Source: Nocardia arthritidis NBRC 100137 (GTDB lineage Bacteria > Actinomycetota > Actinomycetes > Mycobacteriales > Mycobacteriaceae). Taken from it: a DNA stretch of 64,000 bases. Of this stretch, positions 52,362-61,237 are shown piece by piece. Position 1 is the stretch's first letter. Every line of letters begins with the position of its first letter. A program made the position numbers and the translations under genes. The notes under the pieces were generated by a model that was given only the letters and a program-made list of their open reading frames with translations, made no database searches and was not told the origin of the DNA. The DNA is taken from NCBI RefSeq assembly GCF_001612765.1, contig NZ_BDBB01000005.1, positions 1 to 64,000 of the forward strand. The letters run 5' to 3'.

Positions 52362-53906
52362 TCAGCAGGTGAGACCGGGAGCGGGTTCGGTCAGGTCGAC
52401 CAAATAGGCGATGACCGCGTCGTCCACACACGGCACGCCGCCGGCCAGCGCCACCGTGTGCCGGTTGCCCTGGTAGGTGATCAGCGCGGCGCCCAACTGT
52501 CCGGCCAGGTCGACCCCGGCCTGGTACGGCGTCGCCGGATCCTCGGTCGTCGAGACCACCACAGTCTTCGGCAGCCCGGCCACGGAGATGCGATGCGGTT
52601 CACTCGTGTTCGGCACCGGCCAGGCGGTGCACAGCTCCAGCGGCGCGGCGCCGGTGGCGTGGCCGTCGTCCAGGAACGGGGCCGCCTTACGGTATTGCGC
52701 GTCCTGACGTCCGGTGACCTCGCGATCGGTGACGCGCGGATCGTCCACGCAGCGAATCGCGTTGAACGCGTCGGTGGTGTTGGCGTAGCTGCCGTCGTCG
52801 CGACGGCCGTCGTAGAGGTCGGCCAGCGCCAGCAACGTATCGCCACGCCCGTCGCGCAACTCCGACAGCCCCAGCGTGAGCACCTTCCACAACTCGTCGG
52901 TGTAGAGCGCCTGGCGCACGCCGGTGAGCGCGTCACCGTAGGTCAGCCCGCGTGGATCGGTGGTCTGCGCGGGCTTGTCCCACAGCGGGTTCACCAGCGC
53001 GCGGAACCGCGGCACCGCCTGCGCCGGATCGGCGCCCAGCGGGCAGTCCGGCTGCTGCGCGCAGTCCGCGGCGTAGGCGTCGAACACCTTCTGGAAGCCC
53101 GCCGCCTGCCGCAGCGACTCCTGCACCGGGTCCTGAGAGGAGTCGATGGCGCCGTCCAGCACCATCGCGCGCACCCGATCGGGGAACTTCTCCGCGTACG
53201 CCGAACCGATCTTCGTGCCGTAGGAATACCCCACGTAGGTCAGCTTCGCGTCGCCCAGCGCGGCGCGCATGACGTCGAGGTCCTGGACGACCTCGCGGGT
53301 GCCGACATGGGCGAGGAAGTCCTTTCCGGTGCGTTCGGCGCAACGGTCGGCGTACCGGCGGTTGTCGGCCTCCGCGTCGGCGATGCCGGACGGGGTGTAG
53401 TCCTCCTCCGGCTCGGCGCGCTCGGCGTCCTGCTCCTGCGGCGTCTGGCAGACGATCACGGGAGTGGAGGAGCCGACACCGCGCGGGTCGAAACCGACCC
53501 GGTCGAAGCGCTCGGCCAACTCCGTCTTGTTACCCAGCGACGACAGGCCGAGGCCGGACTCCCCCGGCCCGCCCGGGTTCATCACCAGCGAACCGACCCG
53601 CCGCCCGGTCGCCCGGATCCGGGAGACCGCAAGCTGCGCGGTCGGCCCGTCGGGCGCCGCGTAGTCCACCGGCACGCTGATCCGCGCGCACTCGGTACTC
53701 GGCGGGAGCCGGTCGTCGGGTCCGCCGAATCCGGCGCAGTCGCCCCACTGCACCGTCTGCCCGTAAAACCTCTCCAGGCCGCTGGGCGGCGTGGGCGTAG
53801 GCTGCCCCGATTCGGTGCGGGTGACGGCGCACCCCGACATCAGGACAGCGACCGAGGCCAGCACCGCCACCGGGAACACACCGCGCCCACTTCGCACCGT
53901 CGACAT
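52362..53906 (-). CDS. caeA: Secreted serine hydrolase, CaeA/Hip1-like lipoprotein
   Basis: A 514-residue exported alpha/beta hydrolase with the TAP-like C-terminal domain. The lipobox VLMSGC is at residues 21-26. The core has [31 protein letters not shown], the nucleophile in [20 protein letters not shown], the Asp in [12 protein letters not shown] and the His in [19 protein letters not shown]; the catalytic set is complete. In M. tuberculosis Rv2224c (CaeA/Hip1) occupies the same place, between glnA2 and panB, and is a cell-wall protease acting on GroEL2. The call here follows synteny and motifs. Only one such gene is present, whereas M. tuberculosis has two (Rv2223c and Rv2224c). Confidence 0.9.
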   Translation of the reverse strand: MSTVRSGRGVFPVAVLASVAVLMSGCAVTRTESGQPTPTPPSGLERFYGQTVQWGDCAGFGGPDDRLPPSTECARISVPVDYAAPDGPTAQLAVSRIRATGRRVGSLVMNPGGPGESGLGLSSLGNKTELAERFDRVGFDPRGVGSSTPVIVCQTPQEQDAERAEPEEDYTPSGIADAEADNRRYADRCAERTGKDFLAHVGTREVVQDLDVMRAALGDAKLTYVGYSYGTKIGSAYAEKFPDRVRAMVLDGAIDSSQDPVQESLRQAAGFQKVFDAYAADCAQQPDCPLGADPAQAVPRFRALVNPLWDKPAQTTDPRGLTYGDALTGVRQALYTDELWKVLTLGLSELRDGRGDTLLALADLYDGRRDDGSYANTTDAFNAIRCVDDPRVTDREVTGRQDAQYRKAAPFLDDGHATGAAPLELCTAWPVPNTSEPHRISVAGLPKTVVVSTTEDPATPYQAGVDLAGQLGAALITYQGNRHTVALAGGVPCVDDAVIAYLVDLTEPAPGLTC

Positions 53907-54087
53907 GCCGTCGATATTGCCATCGAGTCACCGCGGGCACCGCCCCCGGGCGACCAACGGGCGCTGTGACCAATTGCACCGGTCATCGGCCTTAATCCGC
54001 CTCGGCGGCGAGTGGCACACTGATACTCGTCAGACAATCCCGGGGACCCGGACGGGCCCCGAGGCGACACAGACGAAAGGGACGATG

Positions 54088-54945
54088 ATGTCCGTATCCG
54101 ATTCGGAAACCCCTGCCTACGGTGCGGTGCCCGGCAAGACCGAGAAGGTCGTGCGCAAGACCCGGGTGCACCACTTGCAGCAGATGAAGGCCGACGGCGA
54201 ACGCTGGGCGATGCTGACCGCCTACGACTATTCTTCGGCGCGGCTGTTCGAAGAAGCAGGCATTCCGGTGCTGCTGGTGGGCGACTCCGCGGCCAATGTC
54301 GTGTACGGCTACGACACCACCGTACCGATCACCGTGGACGAACTCGTCCCGCTGGTGCGCGGCGTGGTGCGCGGCGCGCCGCACGCCCTGGTGGTGGCCG
54401 ACCTGCCGTTCGGCACCTACGAGTCCTCCCCGCAGCAGGCGCTGGCCACCGCGACCCGGTTCATGAAGGAGGGCGGGGCGCACGCGGTGAAGCTGGAAGG
54501 CGGCGAGCGCGTCGCCGAGCAGATCGCGCTCATCACCGCGGCGGGCATCCCGGTCATGGCGCACATCGGCTTCACCCCGCAGAGCGTGAACACGCTGGGC
54601 GGATTCCGGGTGCAGGGCCGCGGCGACGGCGCCGAGCAACTGATCGCCGACGCCATCGCGGTCCAGGAGGCGGGCGCGTTCTCCGTGGTCATGGAGATGG
54701 TCCCGGCCGAGCTGGCGGGGCAGGTCACCCGCAAACTGACCATTCCCACCGTCGGCATCGGCGCGGGCGCGGACACCGACGCGCAGGTGCTGGTCTGGCA
54801 GGACATGGCCGGCTACACCAGCGGCAAGACCGCGAAATTCGTCAAGCGCTTCGGCAATGTCGGTGACGAATTGCGCGCCGCCGCCGCGGCCTACGCCGAC
54901 GAAGTGCGTCGCGGCAGCTTCCCCGGGCCGGAACACAGCTTCTGA
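54088..54945 (+). CDS. panB: 3-methyl-2-oxobutanoate hydroxymethyltransferase
   Basis: PanB makes ketopantoate, the first committed step of pantothenate and coenzyme A synthesis, with methylene-tetrahydrofolate. The 285-residue product has [35 protein letters not shown] with the metal-binding Asp, [47 protein letters not shown] and the catalytic Glu in [17 protein letters not shown]. The second of two adjacent ATGs (54088) has GAAAGGGA at a better distance than the one at 54085. It is divergent from caeA, as in M. tuberculosis. A vapBC pair follows, which breaks the mycobacterial order. Confidence 0.96.
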   Translation: MSVSDSETPAYGAVPGKTEKVVRKTRVHHLQQMKADGERWAMLTAYDYSSARLFEEAGIPVLLVGDSAANVVYGYDTTVPITVDELVPLVRGVVRGAPHALVVADLPFGTYESSPQQALATATRFMKEGGAHAVKLEGGERVAEQIALITAAGIPVMAHIGFTPQSVNTLGGFRVQGRGDGAEQLIADAIAVQEAGAFSVVMEMVPAELAGQVTRKLTIPTVGIGAGADTDAQVLVWQDMAGYTSGKTAKFVKRFGNVGDELRAAAAAYADEVRRGSFPGPEHSF

Positions 54946-54961
54946 CACCGCGACCTCTCTT

Positions 54962-54979
54962 GATATACTGTTGTATATC
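54962..54979 (+). promoter_or_regulatory. Inverted-repeat operator and -10 region of vapBC
   Basis: GATATAC (54962-54968), four spacer bases and GTATATC (54973-54979) form a perfect palindrome 24 bases before the vapB start. TATACT (54964-54969) inside it is a good -10 sequence. Toxin-antitoxin operons are repressed by VapB/VapBC at such sites; this use is inferred. AT content here is far above the local average. Confidence 0.7.
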
Positions 54980-55003
54980 CTTATATCAAAGGAGGTGCGG
55001 AAT

Positions 55004-55222
55004 ATGTCGCGGACCGTAGTCGATCTCGATGATGCCGCGCTGGAGTTCGCGCAGCAGCAGCTGGGCACACGAACCAAGCGTGACACGATCAACCGGGCAT
55101 TGGCCATCGCAGCGGGGTTGTCCGCGGATGATCGCGCCCGCGGCTTGGCCTGGCTGCAGGCCAATGCCGAAGAAATCCTGGACTTCGACGTGCTGGCCGG
55201 CGAGGAGCGGTCCCGGCGTTGA
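55004..55222 (+). CDS. vapB: VapB-type antitoxin
   Basis: A 72-residue antitoxin of the VapB group with a ribbon-helix-helix-like N-terminus (MSRTVVDLDDAALEFAQQQL) and the helix TKRDTINRALAIAAGL. The acidic C-terminus (EEILDFDVLAGEERSRR) should wrap around the toxin. The ribosome binding site AAAGGAGGTG (54988-54997) is almost perfect. The toxin start overlaps the antitoxin stop (TTGA), so the two are coupled. An operator palindrome lies just upstream. Confidence 0.88.
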   Translation: MSRTVVDLDDAALEFAQQQLGTRTKRDTINRALAIAAGLSADDRARGLAWLQANAEEILDFDVLAGEERSRR

Positions 55223-55620
55223 CCTACCTCGCCGACACCTCGGCCGTGTGGCGACTGCTCCGCGGCCAGGTACACGACCCATGGCCACACCAGGTGGCGC
55301 AAGGACTCGTCGCGATCTGCCCGCCGGTCGAAGCCGAACTCATGGTTTCCGTTCGGTCGGGCAAGGATTTCGAACCGTTCTTCGCGGTTCTCGGACGCAC
55401 CTTCGGCTGGTACCCCGCGCTCGACGATCCTTGGCGTCAAGTCTTGGCGGTGCAGCGTGATCTGATCCGAATCGGCCATCATCGCGGGCCGTCGCCGATG
55501 GACATCGTCATCGCTCTCACCGCCCTCGAGCATCGCCTGACACTCCTTCACGCGGACGCCGACTACGACTCCATCGCGAAGGTACGACCAGAACTTCCGA
55601 TGATCCGTGTCGATCGATAG
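55219..55620 (+). CDS. vapC: VapC-type PIN-domain toxin ribonuclease
   Basis: A 133-residue PIN-domain protein starting at TTG that overlaps the vapB stop. The acidic residues of the active site are in place: Asp in TYLADTSAVWRLL, Glu in PPVEAELMVSV, Asp in GPSPMDIVIALTALEH and Asp in LLHADADYDSIAKV. VapC toxins cleave tRNA or rRNA to stop growth. The pair lies between panB and a lipoprotein gene and is probably an acquired module. It seems intact. Confidence 0.88.
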   Translation: MTYLADTSAVWRLLRGQVHDPWPHQVAQGLVAICPPVEAELMVSVRSGKDFEPFFAVLGRTFGWYPALDDPWRQVLAVQRDLIRIGHHRGPSPMDIVIALTALEHRLTLLHADADYDSIAKVRPELPMIRVDR

Positions 55621-55798
55621 ACCCGACGGCACGGGGGACTCCCGGGCGTAGCAGTGCCGTATGTGCCGCAAGGTCTGCTCGGCGAGCCACATCGGCGTCT
55701 GCGCTGACCTATTCCCACCGAAAACGGCCGGTTCGGGCCGGTCGCCGGAATCAATGGCAGACTCGATGCCGACATTACCGACACGACCAGAGGTACCC

Positions 55799-56248
55799 AT
55801 GCCGTACAGCCGTTGGATTTCACGCAGCACCCTGCTGGTGGCGGGCGTATTCGCCGCCGGGGCGTTGACCGCTTGCGGCAGCGACTCGGACCCGGCCCCC
55901 ACCGGCAGCTCGAGTTCGACCACGGTGTCGGCCACCGCCGCGCCGGGCACGACCTCCGGCCGCGTCACGCCGACGGCCCCGGAGATCTCCGACGCCGCCG
56001 CGGTCCAGCTGTGCGACATGATCCGGCCGGAGCTGTCCAACTGGCGGATCCAGGGCGGCACCCTGGGCAAGATCGGGCTCAACGCCCTGGTGCACGAGTG
56101 GGCGCTGCGCAACGGCGGCATCAACGGCGCGGTACTGGCCGACAAGCCGATCGTCGACCGCCTCACCACCAAGAGCTGCCCGGACGTGCGTCAGCAGGCC
56201 GTGGAGGCACTCGGCATCCCGGATCTGGCCTCCGGTCTGGCGTTCTGA
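55799..56248 (+). CDS. Small lipoprotein of unknown function
   Basis: A 149-residue exported lipoprotein. The ATG at 55799 has AGAGG upstream, and the signal peptide ends in a lipobox-like LTACGSD at residues 21-27. A Ser/Thr linker (28-60) is followed by a helical domain: ISDAAAVQLCDMIRPELSNW, GTLGKIGLNALVHEWALRNG and the Cys-containing TTKSCPDVRQQAVEALGIPD. Two cysteines may form a disulfide. Such lipoproteins are common in Nocardia; none has a known function. The next gene begins 13 bases later. Confidence 0.75.
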   Translation: MPYSRWISRSTLLVAGVFAAGALTACGSDSDPAPTGSSSSTTVSATAAPGTTSGRVTPTAPEISDAAAVQLCDMIRPELSNWRIQGGTLGKIGLNALVHEWALRNGGINGAVLADKPIVDRLTTKSCPDVRQQAVEALGIPDLASGLAF

Positions 56249-56261
56249 GCCGGGCGGTCGG

Positions 56262-58091
56262 ATGCGCACCCGCTATCCCGCGATCGAGCCGTACGACTCC
56301 GGCATGCTGGCGGTCGGCGACGGCCAGTCGGTCTACTGGGAAGTCAGCGGCAACCCGCAGGGCAAGCCGGTGGTGTTCCTGCACGGTGGCCCCGGCGGCG
56401 GGACCGCGCCGTTCCATCGGCAATTCTTCGATCCGGCCGCCTATCGGATCGTGCTGTTCGACCAGCGCGGATGCGGCCGATCCACCCCGCACCTGGCCGA
56501 CGGCGCGAGTCTGGAGTACAACACCACCGGCCATCTGATCTCCGATATCGAGGCGTTGCGCGAACATCTCGGCATCGATCGCTGGCAGGTGTTCGGCGGC
56601 TCGTGGGGGTCCACGCTCGCGCTGGCCTACGCGCAGCGGCATCCCGACCGCGTGACCGAAATGGTGCTGCGCGGGATCTTCCTGTTGCGGCGCAAGGAGA
56701 TCGACTGGTACTACAACGGCGCCGCAGGCTCTGTCTATCCGGACGAGTGGGAGAAGTTCCTCGCGCCGGTGCCCGAGGCCGAACGCGACGGTGATCTGGT
56801 CGAGGTCTACCACCGCCTGCTGCACGCGCCCGACGAGCAGCTCGCTCGTACGGCCGCGATCGCCTGGTCCAGCTGGGAGGGCGCGACGAGTTCGCTACTG
56901 CCGCACCCGGATCGGGTGGCCGAGACCTCCGATCCCCGATTCGCCCTCGCGTTCGCGCGCATCGAGAACCATTACTTCCGCAACGGCGGGTTCCTCGACG
57001 AGGGCCAGCTGCTGCGCGATATCGGCGCCATCGCCCACATTCCCGCCGTGATCGTCCAGGGCCGTCACGACATCGTCTGCCCGACGGTCAGCGCATGGGA
57101 TCTGCATCGCGCCTGGCCCGGCTCGGTCCTGCACATCGTCGACGACGCCGGGCACGCGGCGAGCGAACCCGGCATCACCCACCACCTGATCGAAGCGACC
57201 GACCGATTCGCCGAAGCAGGGGCCCGCTCGGTGGTCACGGCCGGGAACGCACTGGTCGCCGCATTGCGCGAGGACATCGACCGGCTCTTGGCCGCCGAGC
57301 CCGAGGTCCGTGCCGACGCAGCGGATTCGGTCCATCAGATGCGGGTGGCCACCCGCAGGCTGCGCAGCGTGCTGCGGTCCTACGGCAGACTGCTCGTGAA
57401 GAAACCCGCCGCCGCGATGGGCGCGGAACTCAAGTGGCTGGCCGGATTGCTCGGGGCGGCGCGGGACGCGGAGGTACGCGCCGATCGGTTCGCCGAACTG
57501 CTCACCGAGCATGCCGAGCGGGCCGGCCTCGACGCCGTCACCGAGCGTCTGGTCGACGCCGAGCGCGAGCGCTATCGCGCGGCGCACGACGAGGTGCTGG
57601 CCGCGCTGAACGGCGCGCGCTACCGCGAGCTGCGCGACGAACTGGACGGGTGGCGCACCGATCCGCCGCTGCGCCACTCCCGCGCCACGGCGTCCGCGGC
57701 GGACTTCTTCGGCGAGGTGCTGCGGCGCGACCTCGACCGGGTGCAGTCCCTGGTTCGCGCCGAGCCCACCGTCGACCCGCTGCACCGGGTGGAGCTGCTG
57801 CACGATATCCGCAAGAGCGCCAAGCGGCTGCGGTATGCGTGCGAGGCGGCGCAGCAGGTGCTCGGGGACGACGCCGCCGAGCGCGGCAGCCGCGCGAAGA
57901 AGCTGCAAACCGTGCTCGGCGATCACCGGGACGCGGTGGAGTCGCACGAGGCGATCCTGCACCGCGCGGCCGAGGCCGCGGCGGCGGGCGAGGACGCCGG
58001 TCTCTACGAGATTCTCGCGGCCGCGGAGGACGCGGCGGCAGGTCGCGAACTGAGCCGCTATCCGGCCACCGCCGCCGCGCTGTTCGGGTAA
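56262..58091 (+). CDS. pip: Proline iminopeptidase fused to a CHAD domain
   Basis: A 609-residue fusion. Residues 1-315 are a proline iminopeptidase (S33): VVFLHGGPGGGTAPFHRQFF, DQRGCGRSTPH, the nucleophile in VFGGSWGSTLALAYAQ, the Asp in VIVQGRHDIVCPT and the His in DDAGHAASEPG; the catalytic triad is complete. Residues about 325-605 are a CHAD domain: DAADSVHQMRVATRRLRSVL, the helical core with many Arg/Lys, and HDIRKSAKRLRYACEAAQ. CHAD domains bind polyphosphate. No stop or start separates the two. In M. tuberculosis Rv2226, which follows panB, is also a CHAD-containing protein, so the domain sits in its usual neighbourhood but on a new partner. The effect of the fusion is unknown. Confidence 0.9.
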   Translation: MRTRYPAIEPYDSGMLAVGDGQSVYWEVSGNPQGKPVVFLHGGPGGGTAPFHRQFFDPAAYRIVLFDQRGCGRSTPHLADGASLEYNTTGHLISDIEALREHLGIDRWQVFGGSWGSTLALAYAQRHPDRVTEMVLRGIFLLRRKEIDWYYNGAAGSVYPDEWEKFLAPVPEAERDGDLVEVYHRLLHAPDEQLARTAAIAWSSWEGATSSLLPHPDRVAETSDPRFALAFARIENHYFRNGGFLDEGQLLRDIGAIAHIPAVIVQGRHDIVCPTVSAWDLHRAWPGSVLHIVDDAGHAASEPGITHHLIEATDRFAEAGARSVVTAGNALVAALREDIDRLLAAEPEVRADAADSVHQMRVATRRLRSVLRSYGRLLVKKPAAAMGAELKWLAGLLGAARDAEVRADRFAELLTEHAERAGLDAVTERLVDAERERYRAAHDEVLAALNGARYRELRDELDGWRTDPPLRHSRATASAADFFGEVLRRDLDRVQSLVRAEPTVDPLHRVELLHDIRKSAKRLRYACEAAQQVLGDDAAERGSRAKKLQTVLGDHRDAVESHEAILHRAAEAAAAGEDAGLYEILAAAEDAAAGRELSRYPATAAALFG

Positions 58092-58105
58092 TCGAACCCC
58101 GGCCT

Positions 58106-59557
58106 TCACGCCGGATACTCGAACGACACTTTCCGCTCCACCGGCTCGGCCGACAGCAGCCGCACCAGCACCGTCTCGCCTTCCGGCGGATTCCCCACGC
58201 ACGACCCGAGCACCGGCGGGTCGGCGACGAAGACCACGGCAGGCCGGTTGCCGTTGGCCTCGCGCACCACCACGGCGTCGAACTCCGCGCCGGTTCGCGG
58301 CGCCAGCAGGCTCGACTCGGTCAGGTCGATACAGGCCCGTTCGATCTTGCCCGCGACGTTGTCGCTGCGTCGCATGGCGTCGGCCGCGCCCGCCAGCCCC
58401 TCACGCACCCAACGCGGCACCTCGGTTCCCGCGCACCTGGCCAGACAGATCTCGGTCGTGAACCGGTCCGACAACCGCCGCAGCGGGGCGGTGACATGCG
58501 CGTACGGGGCGCCGATCGCACTGTGCCGCAGATTCTCCGGCGCGAGCGGCTCCCCTGACACCCCGTCGACCAGGGTGTAGGAGGCACCGCGCAGCAGGGT
58601 TGTCGCCTCGGACATCAGTACCAGCGCCGCGGGTGTGCCGGTATCCAGTTTTGCCAGCATCCGCCCGACCGATTCGCCGTCGGACCACGCCACGCCCAGC
58701 GCCTGCGCGGTTCGCCGCATCGAATCGATCGCGGATTCCGACGGTGGCGGCATGGTGCGCAGCAGCGCGACCCGCTCCCGGGCGGGCGCGTCCGCGTCCA
58801 GCATGATCCGCGCCGCGCACATGCCCGTCAGCAGCGAGACCTGTTCGTTCCAGTCATCGGCGGCGGTACGCGGTTGCACCACCAGCCGCCAATGCCCGTC
58901 GCCGCGATCGTCCTCGACCACGGCTTGCGCGGGCAACCGCAGCCCGATCGCGCCGCGCGCCAGCCCCGCCTCGATGCGCCGAGTTCCGAATTCGGGCAGT
59001 GCCGCGATCGAGGGATGCAGCCGACCGGACTCCGCGTCGGCCTGCACGCGGAAGTAGTCGAACCGGGCCCGCGAGCGCACCAGGGCACGGACCACCGAGA
59101 ACCGCACCGGCTCGGCCTGCTCGTCGAGGTCGATGGTCCACAGCGCGGCCGGGCGCGTGCGCTCCGGAAGCAGGCTCGCGGAGCCTTCCGACAACACGGG
59201 CGGGTGCAGCGGCACGGTGCCGTCGGGAAGATAGAAGGTCTGCCCCCTGGCGCCGGACTCTTCGGCCAGCGCGCCGTCGGGGGTGATCACGGCGCCTACA
59301 TCGGCGATGGCGTAATGCACGGTGAAGCCGCCGGAGGTGCGTTCGATATGCAGGGCCTGATCCAGATCCATGGCCCCGGGCGGGTCGATCGTCACGAACG
59401 GGATGTCCGTGCGATCGACCCGGATGCCCGCGAACGCGTCCACCGCGTCGCGGGCCTCCGCGCTGGCCTCGGCGGGATACGCCGACGCCAGCCCGAACTC
59501 GGAACGTATGGCGCCGAAATCGACCGGCGCCGATACGATCCGCGGGTGGAGTTCCAC
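58106..59557 (-). CDS. RNB-domain ribonuclease (RNase II/R-like)
   Basis: A 483-residue exoribonuclease-like protein made of an RNB domain with little else; no cold-shock domains or S1 domain are clear. The catalytic block is FVTIDPPGAMDLDQALHIE: the first three acidic residues match, but the fourth position is Gln where E. coli RNase II has Asp210. Further family blocks are TFYLPDGTVPLHPPVLSEGS and YAHVTAPLRRLSDRFTTEI. DLDQ is common in actinobacterial single-domain members. A GTG start is used. It converges on the iminopeptidase-CHAD gene. Its activity towards structured RNA is unknown. Confidence 0.87.
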   Translation of the reverse strand: MELHPRIVSAPVDFGAIRSEFGLASAYPAEASAEARDAVDAFAGIRVDRTDIPFVTIDPPGAMDLDQALHIERTSGGFTVHYAIADVGAVITPDGALAEESGARGQTFYLPDGTVPLHPPVLSEGSASLLPERTRPAALWTIDLDEQAEPVRFSVVRALVRSRARFDYFRVQADAESGRLHPSIAALPEFGTRRIEAGLARGAIGLRLPAQAVVEDDRGDGHWRLVVQPRTAADDWNEQVSLLTGMCAARIMLDADAPARERVALLRTMPPPSESAIDSMRRTAQALGVAWSDGESVGRMLAKLDTGTPAALVLMSEATTLLRGASYTLVDGVSGEPLAPENLRHSAIGAPYAHVTAPLRRLSDRFTTEICLARCAGTEVPRWVREGLAGAADAMRRSDNVAGKIERACIDLTESSLLAPRTGAEFDAVVVREANGNRPAVVFVADPPVLGSCVGNPPEGETVLVRLLSAEPVERKVSFEYPA

Positions 59558-59572
59558 GCTGAGGCGCCGGTC

Positions 59573-59905
59573 CTACTGCAGCGCCAGCATGGTGCCGTTC
59601 AACTGATCGAACGGACCGTAGACGGTGAAGGTGACCCGGCCACCCGGCACCGAGGACGAGACCCCGGCCGCGGCGTCCAGCGCCTCGCCGAAGGAGGCGG
59701 CGGACGGATGCGGCAACCCGGCGAGAGCCAGGCCGACGTGGTTCTGGTGCACCCACACCGTGTCGGCGGGACTCAGGTCGACCTGAACCCCACCCTGCAG
59801 CGGGGTCACCGCGACGGCGCCTGCGGAACCCGCACCCAGCACCGCGCAAACCGAAGCGGCGCCGGCGACCAATGCGCCGGCGACCATGGAGCGAACTACT
59901 CGCAT
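59573..59905 (-). CDS. Small secreted hypothetical protein
   Basis: A 110-residue exported protein. The ATG at 59905 gives MRVVRSMVAGALVAGAASVC and a signal peptide cleaved near GAGSAGAVAV. The mature part has GGVQVDLSPADTVWVHQNHV, GLALAGLPHPSAASFGEALD and RVTFTVYGPFDQLNGTMLAL, a beta-rich small domain. The stop is 15 bases before the start of the RNB gene, which follows on the same strand. No family is recognised, but similar small secreted proteins occur in Nocardia. Confidence 0.7.
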   Translation of the reverse strand: MRVVRSMVAGALVAGAASVCAVLGAGSAGAVAVTPLQGGVQVDLSPADTVWVHQNHVGLALAGLPHPSAASFGEALDAAAGVSSSVPGGRVTFTVYGPFDQLNGTMLALQ

Positions 59906-60159
59906 ATGTGTTGAGACCTGCTTTCCCGCGATCGAAGTATGAATGGCCCGGCGCTGCCCTGCGCCGGGCCTTGCCAACGGCGACTACTTTATGACGTCGA
60001 TCACGATCGGGGCCAGTTCCGCACGAATCGGACAGCGGAAATTCTCGCCCCGAGACACGAGCGCGCCCGCGCTGCTAACGTGGCCCGCCGTGACGGGCGT
60101 CGGGTTCGCCCGCGCCTTCGAAATGTCCCACACGTCGACAATTTGGGAGCTCCATACCT

Positions 60160-60252
60160 ATGTCATCGATTTTGTTCGACTACCTGTTGCCTCTGCTCGG
60201 CCCGGAGCAGGCCGCCTATTGGGCGCAGGTTTTCGTGATCAACCCGATCTGA
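60160..60252 (+). CDS. Candidate 30-residue small protein
   Basis: ATG at 60160 to TGA at 60250-60252, encoding a hydrophobic/aromatic peptide (MSSILFDYLLPLLGPEQAAY, ending WAQVFVINPI). GGGAG lies ten bases before the start and a strong hairpin terminator follows at 60279-60311, so the stretch looks like a complete short transcription unit. The peptide could be amphipathic or membrane-associated. It is too short for family assignment. Confidence 0.42.
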   Translation: MSSILFDYLLPLLGPEQAAYWAQVFVINPI

Positions 60253-60278
60253 CCGCGCGATTCTTTTCTCCCACTACT

Positions 60279-60311
60279 CGTCGCCTCCCGTTCACCTGAC
60301 GGGAGGCGACG
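60279..60311 (+). terminator. Hairpin terminator
   Basis: A perfect 13-bp stem (CGTCGCCTCCCGT at 60279-60291 and its complement at 60299-60311) with a 7-base loop, 26 bases after the candidate small protein and 29 bases before the next start. Confidence 0.8.
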
Positions 60312-60340
60312 GTGGTGACAGGCCGCTAGCATGCCGCTGC

Positions 60341-60736
60341 GTGACCAGAACTACCGCCGCGTTCGCGGCCAGAACCACGGCCGCGCTCGCGGCAGGCGCC
60401 ACCCTCTTCGCCCTGCTCCTCACCGGTTGCGGGGACGACAAGACCAGCGATGCCGGCTCGCCCACCGGCACGACCGCGACGCAGGCCGCCGCGCAGGTCG
60501 ACAGCGTGAAGGCGGGCGCGTTCCTCGTCAGCTTCCGCGGCGCGTTCCCCAAGCTGTCCGAAGGAAAGGACGACGCGAAGATCGCGAGCGTCCTGACCGA
60601 GACATGCGGGGACATCAAAGCCGGTAAATCGGAGGCCGACGTCGTCGCGAACATCACCAAGCGCGCGGGCGGCGCCACCCAGCCCAGCTCCGAAGAGGCC
60701 AAGGCGATCTATCAAATGGCCAAACTCATGTGCTGA
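60341..60736 (+). CDS. DUF732-like lipoprotein
   Basis: A 131-residue exported protein starting at GTG. A signal segment ends in the lipobox LLTGC at residues 26-30. After a Thr/Ala linker, the domain reads VKAGAFLVSFRGAFPKLSEG, LTETCGDIKAGKSEADVVAN and SSEEAKAIYQMAKLMC. This is the DUF732 arrangement: helices joined by a disulfide, a Cys in the second helix and a final Cys. DUF732 proteins are widespread in mycobacteria and Nocardia and have no known function. The gene ends 47 bases before rnpB, which converges on it. Confidence 0.78.
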   Translation: MTRTTAAFAARTTAALAAGATLFALLLTGCGDDKTSDAGSPTGTTATQAAAQVDSVKAGAFLVSFRGAFPKLSEGKDDAKIASVLTETCGDIKAGKSEADVVANITKRAGGATQPSSEEAKAIYQMAKLMC

Positions 60737-60783
60737 CCCTGCTCTGTCCAGGCGGGCTTCGCACTTGCGAAGCACGCCCGGCG

Positions 60784-61207
<424 letters not shown>

Positions 61208-61237
61208 GTCCCAGGATACTGGGTACGGTTGGTGGCC

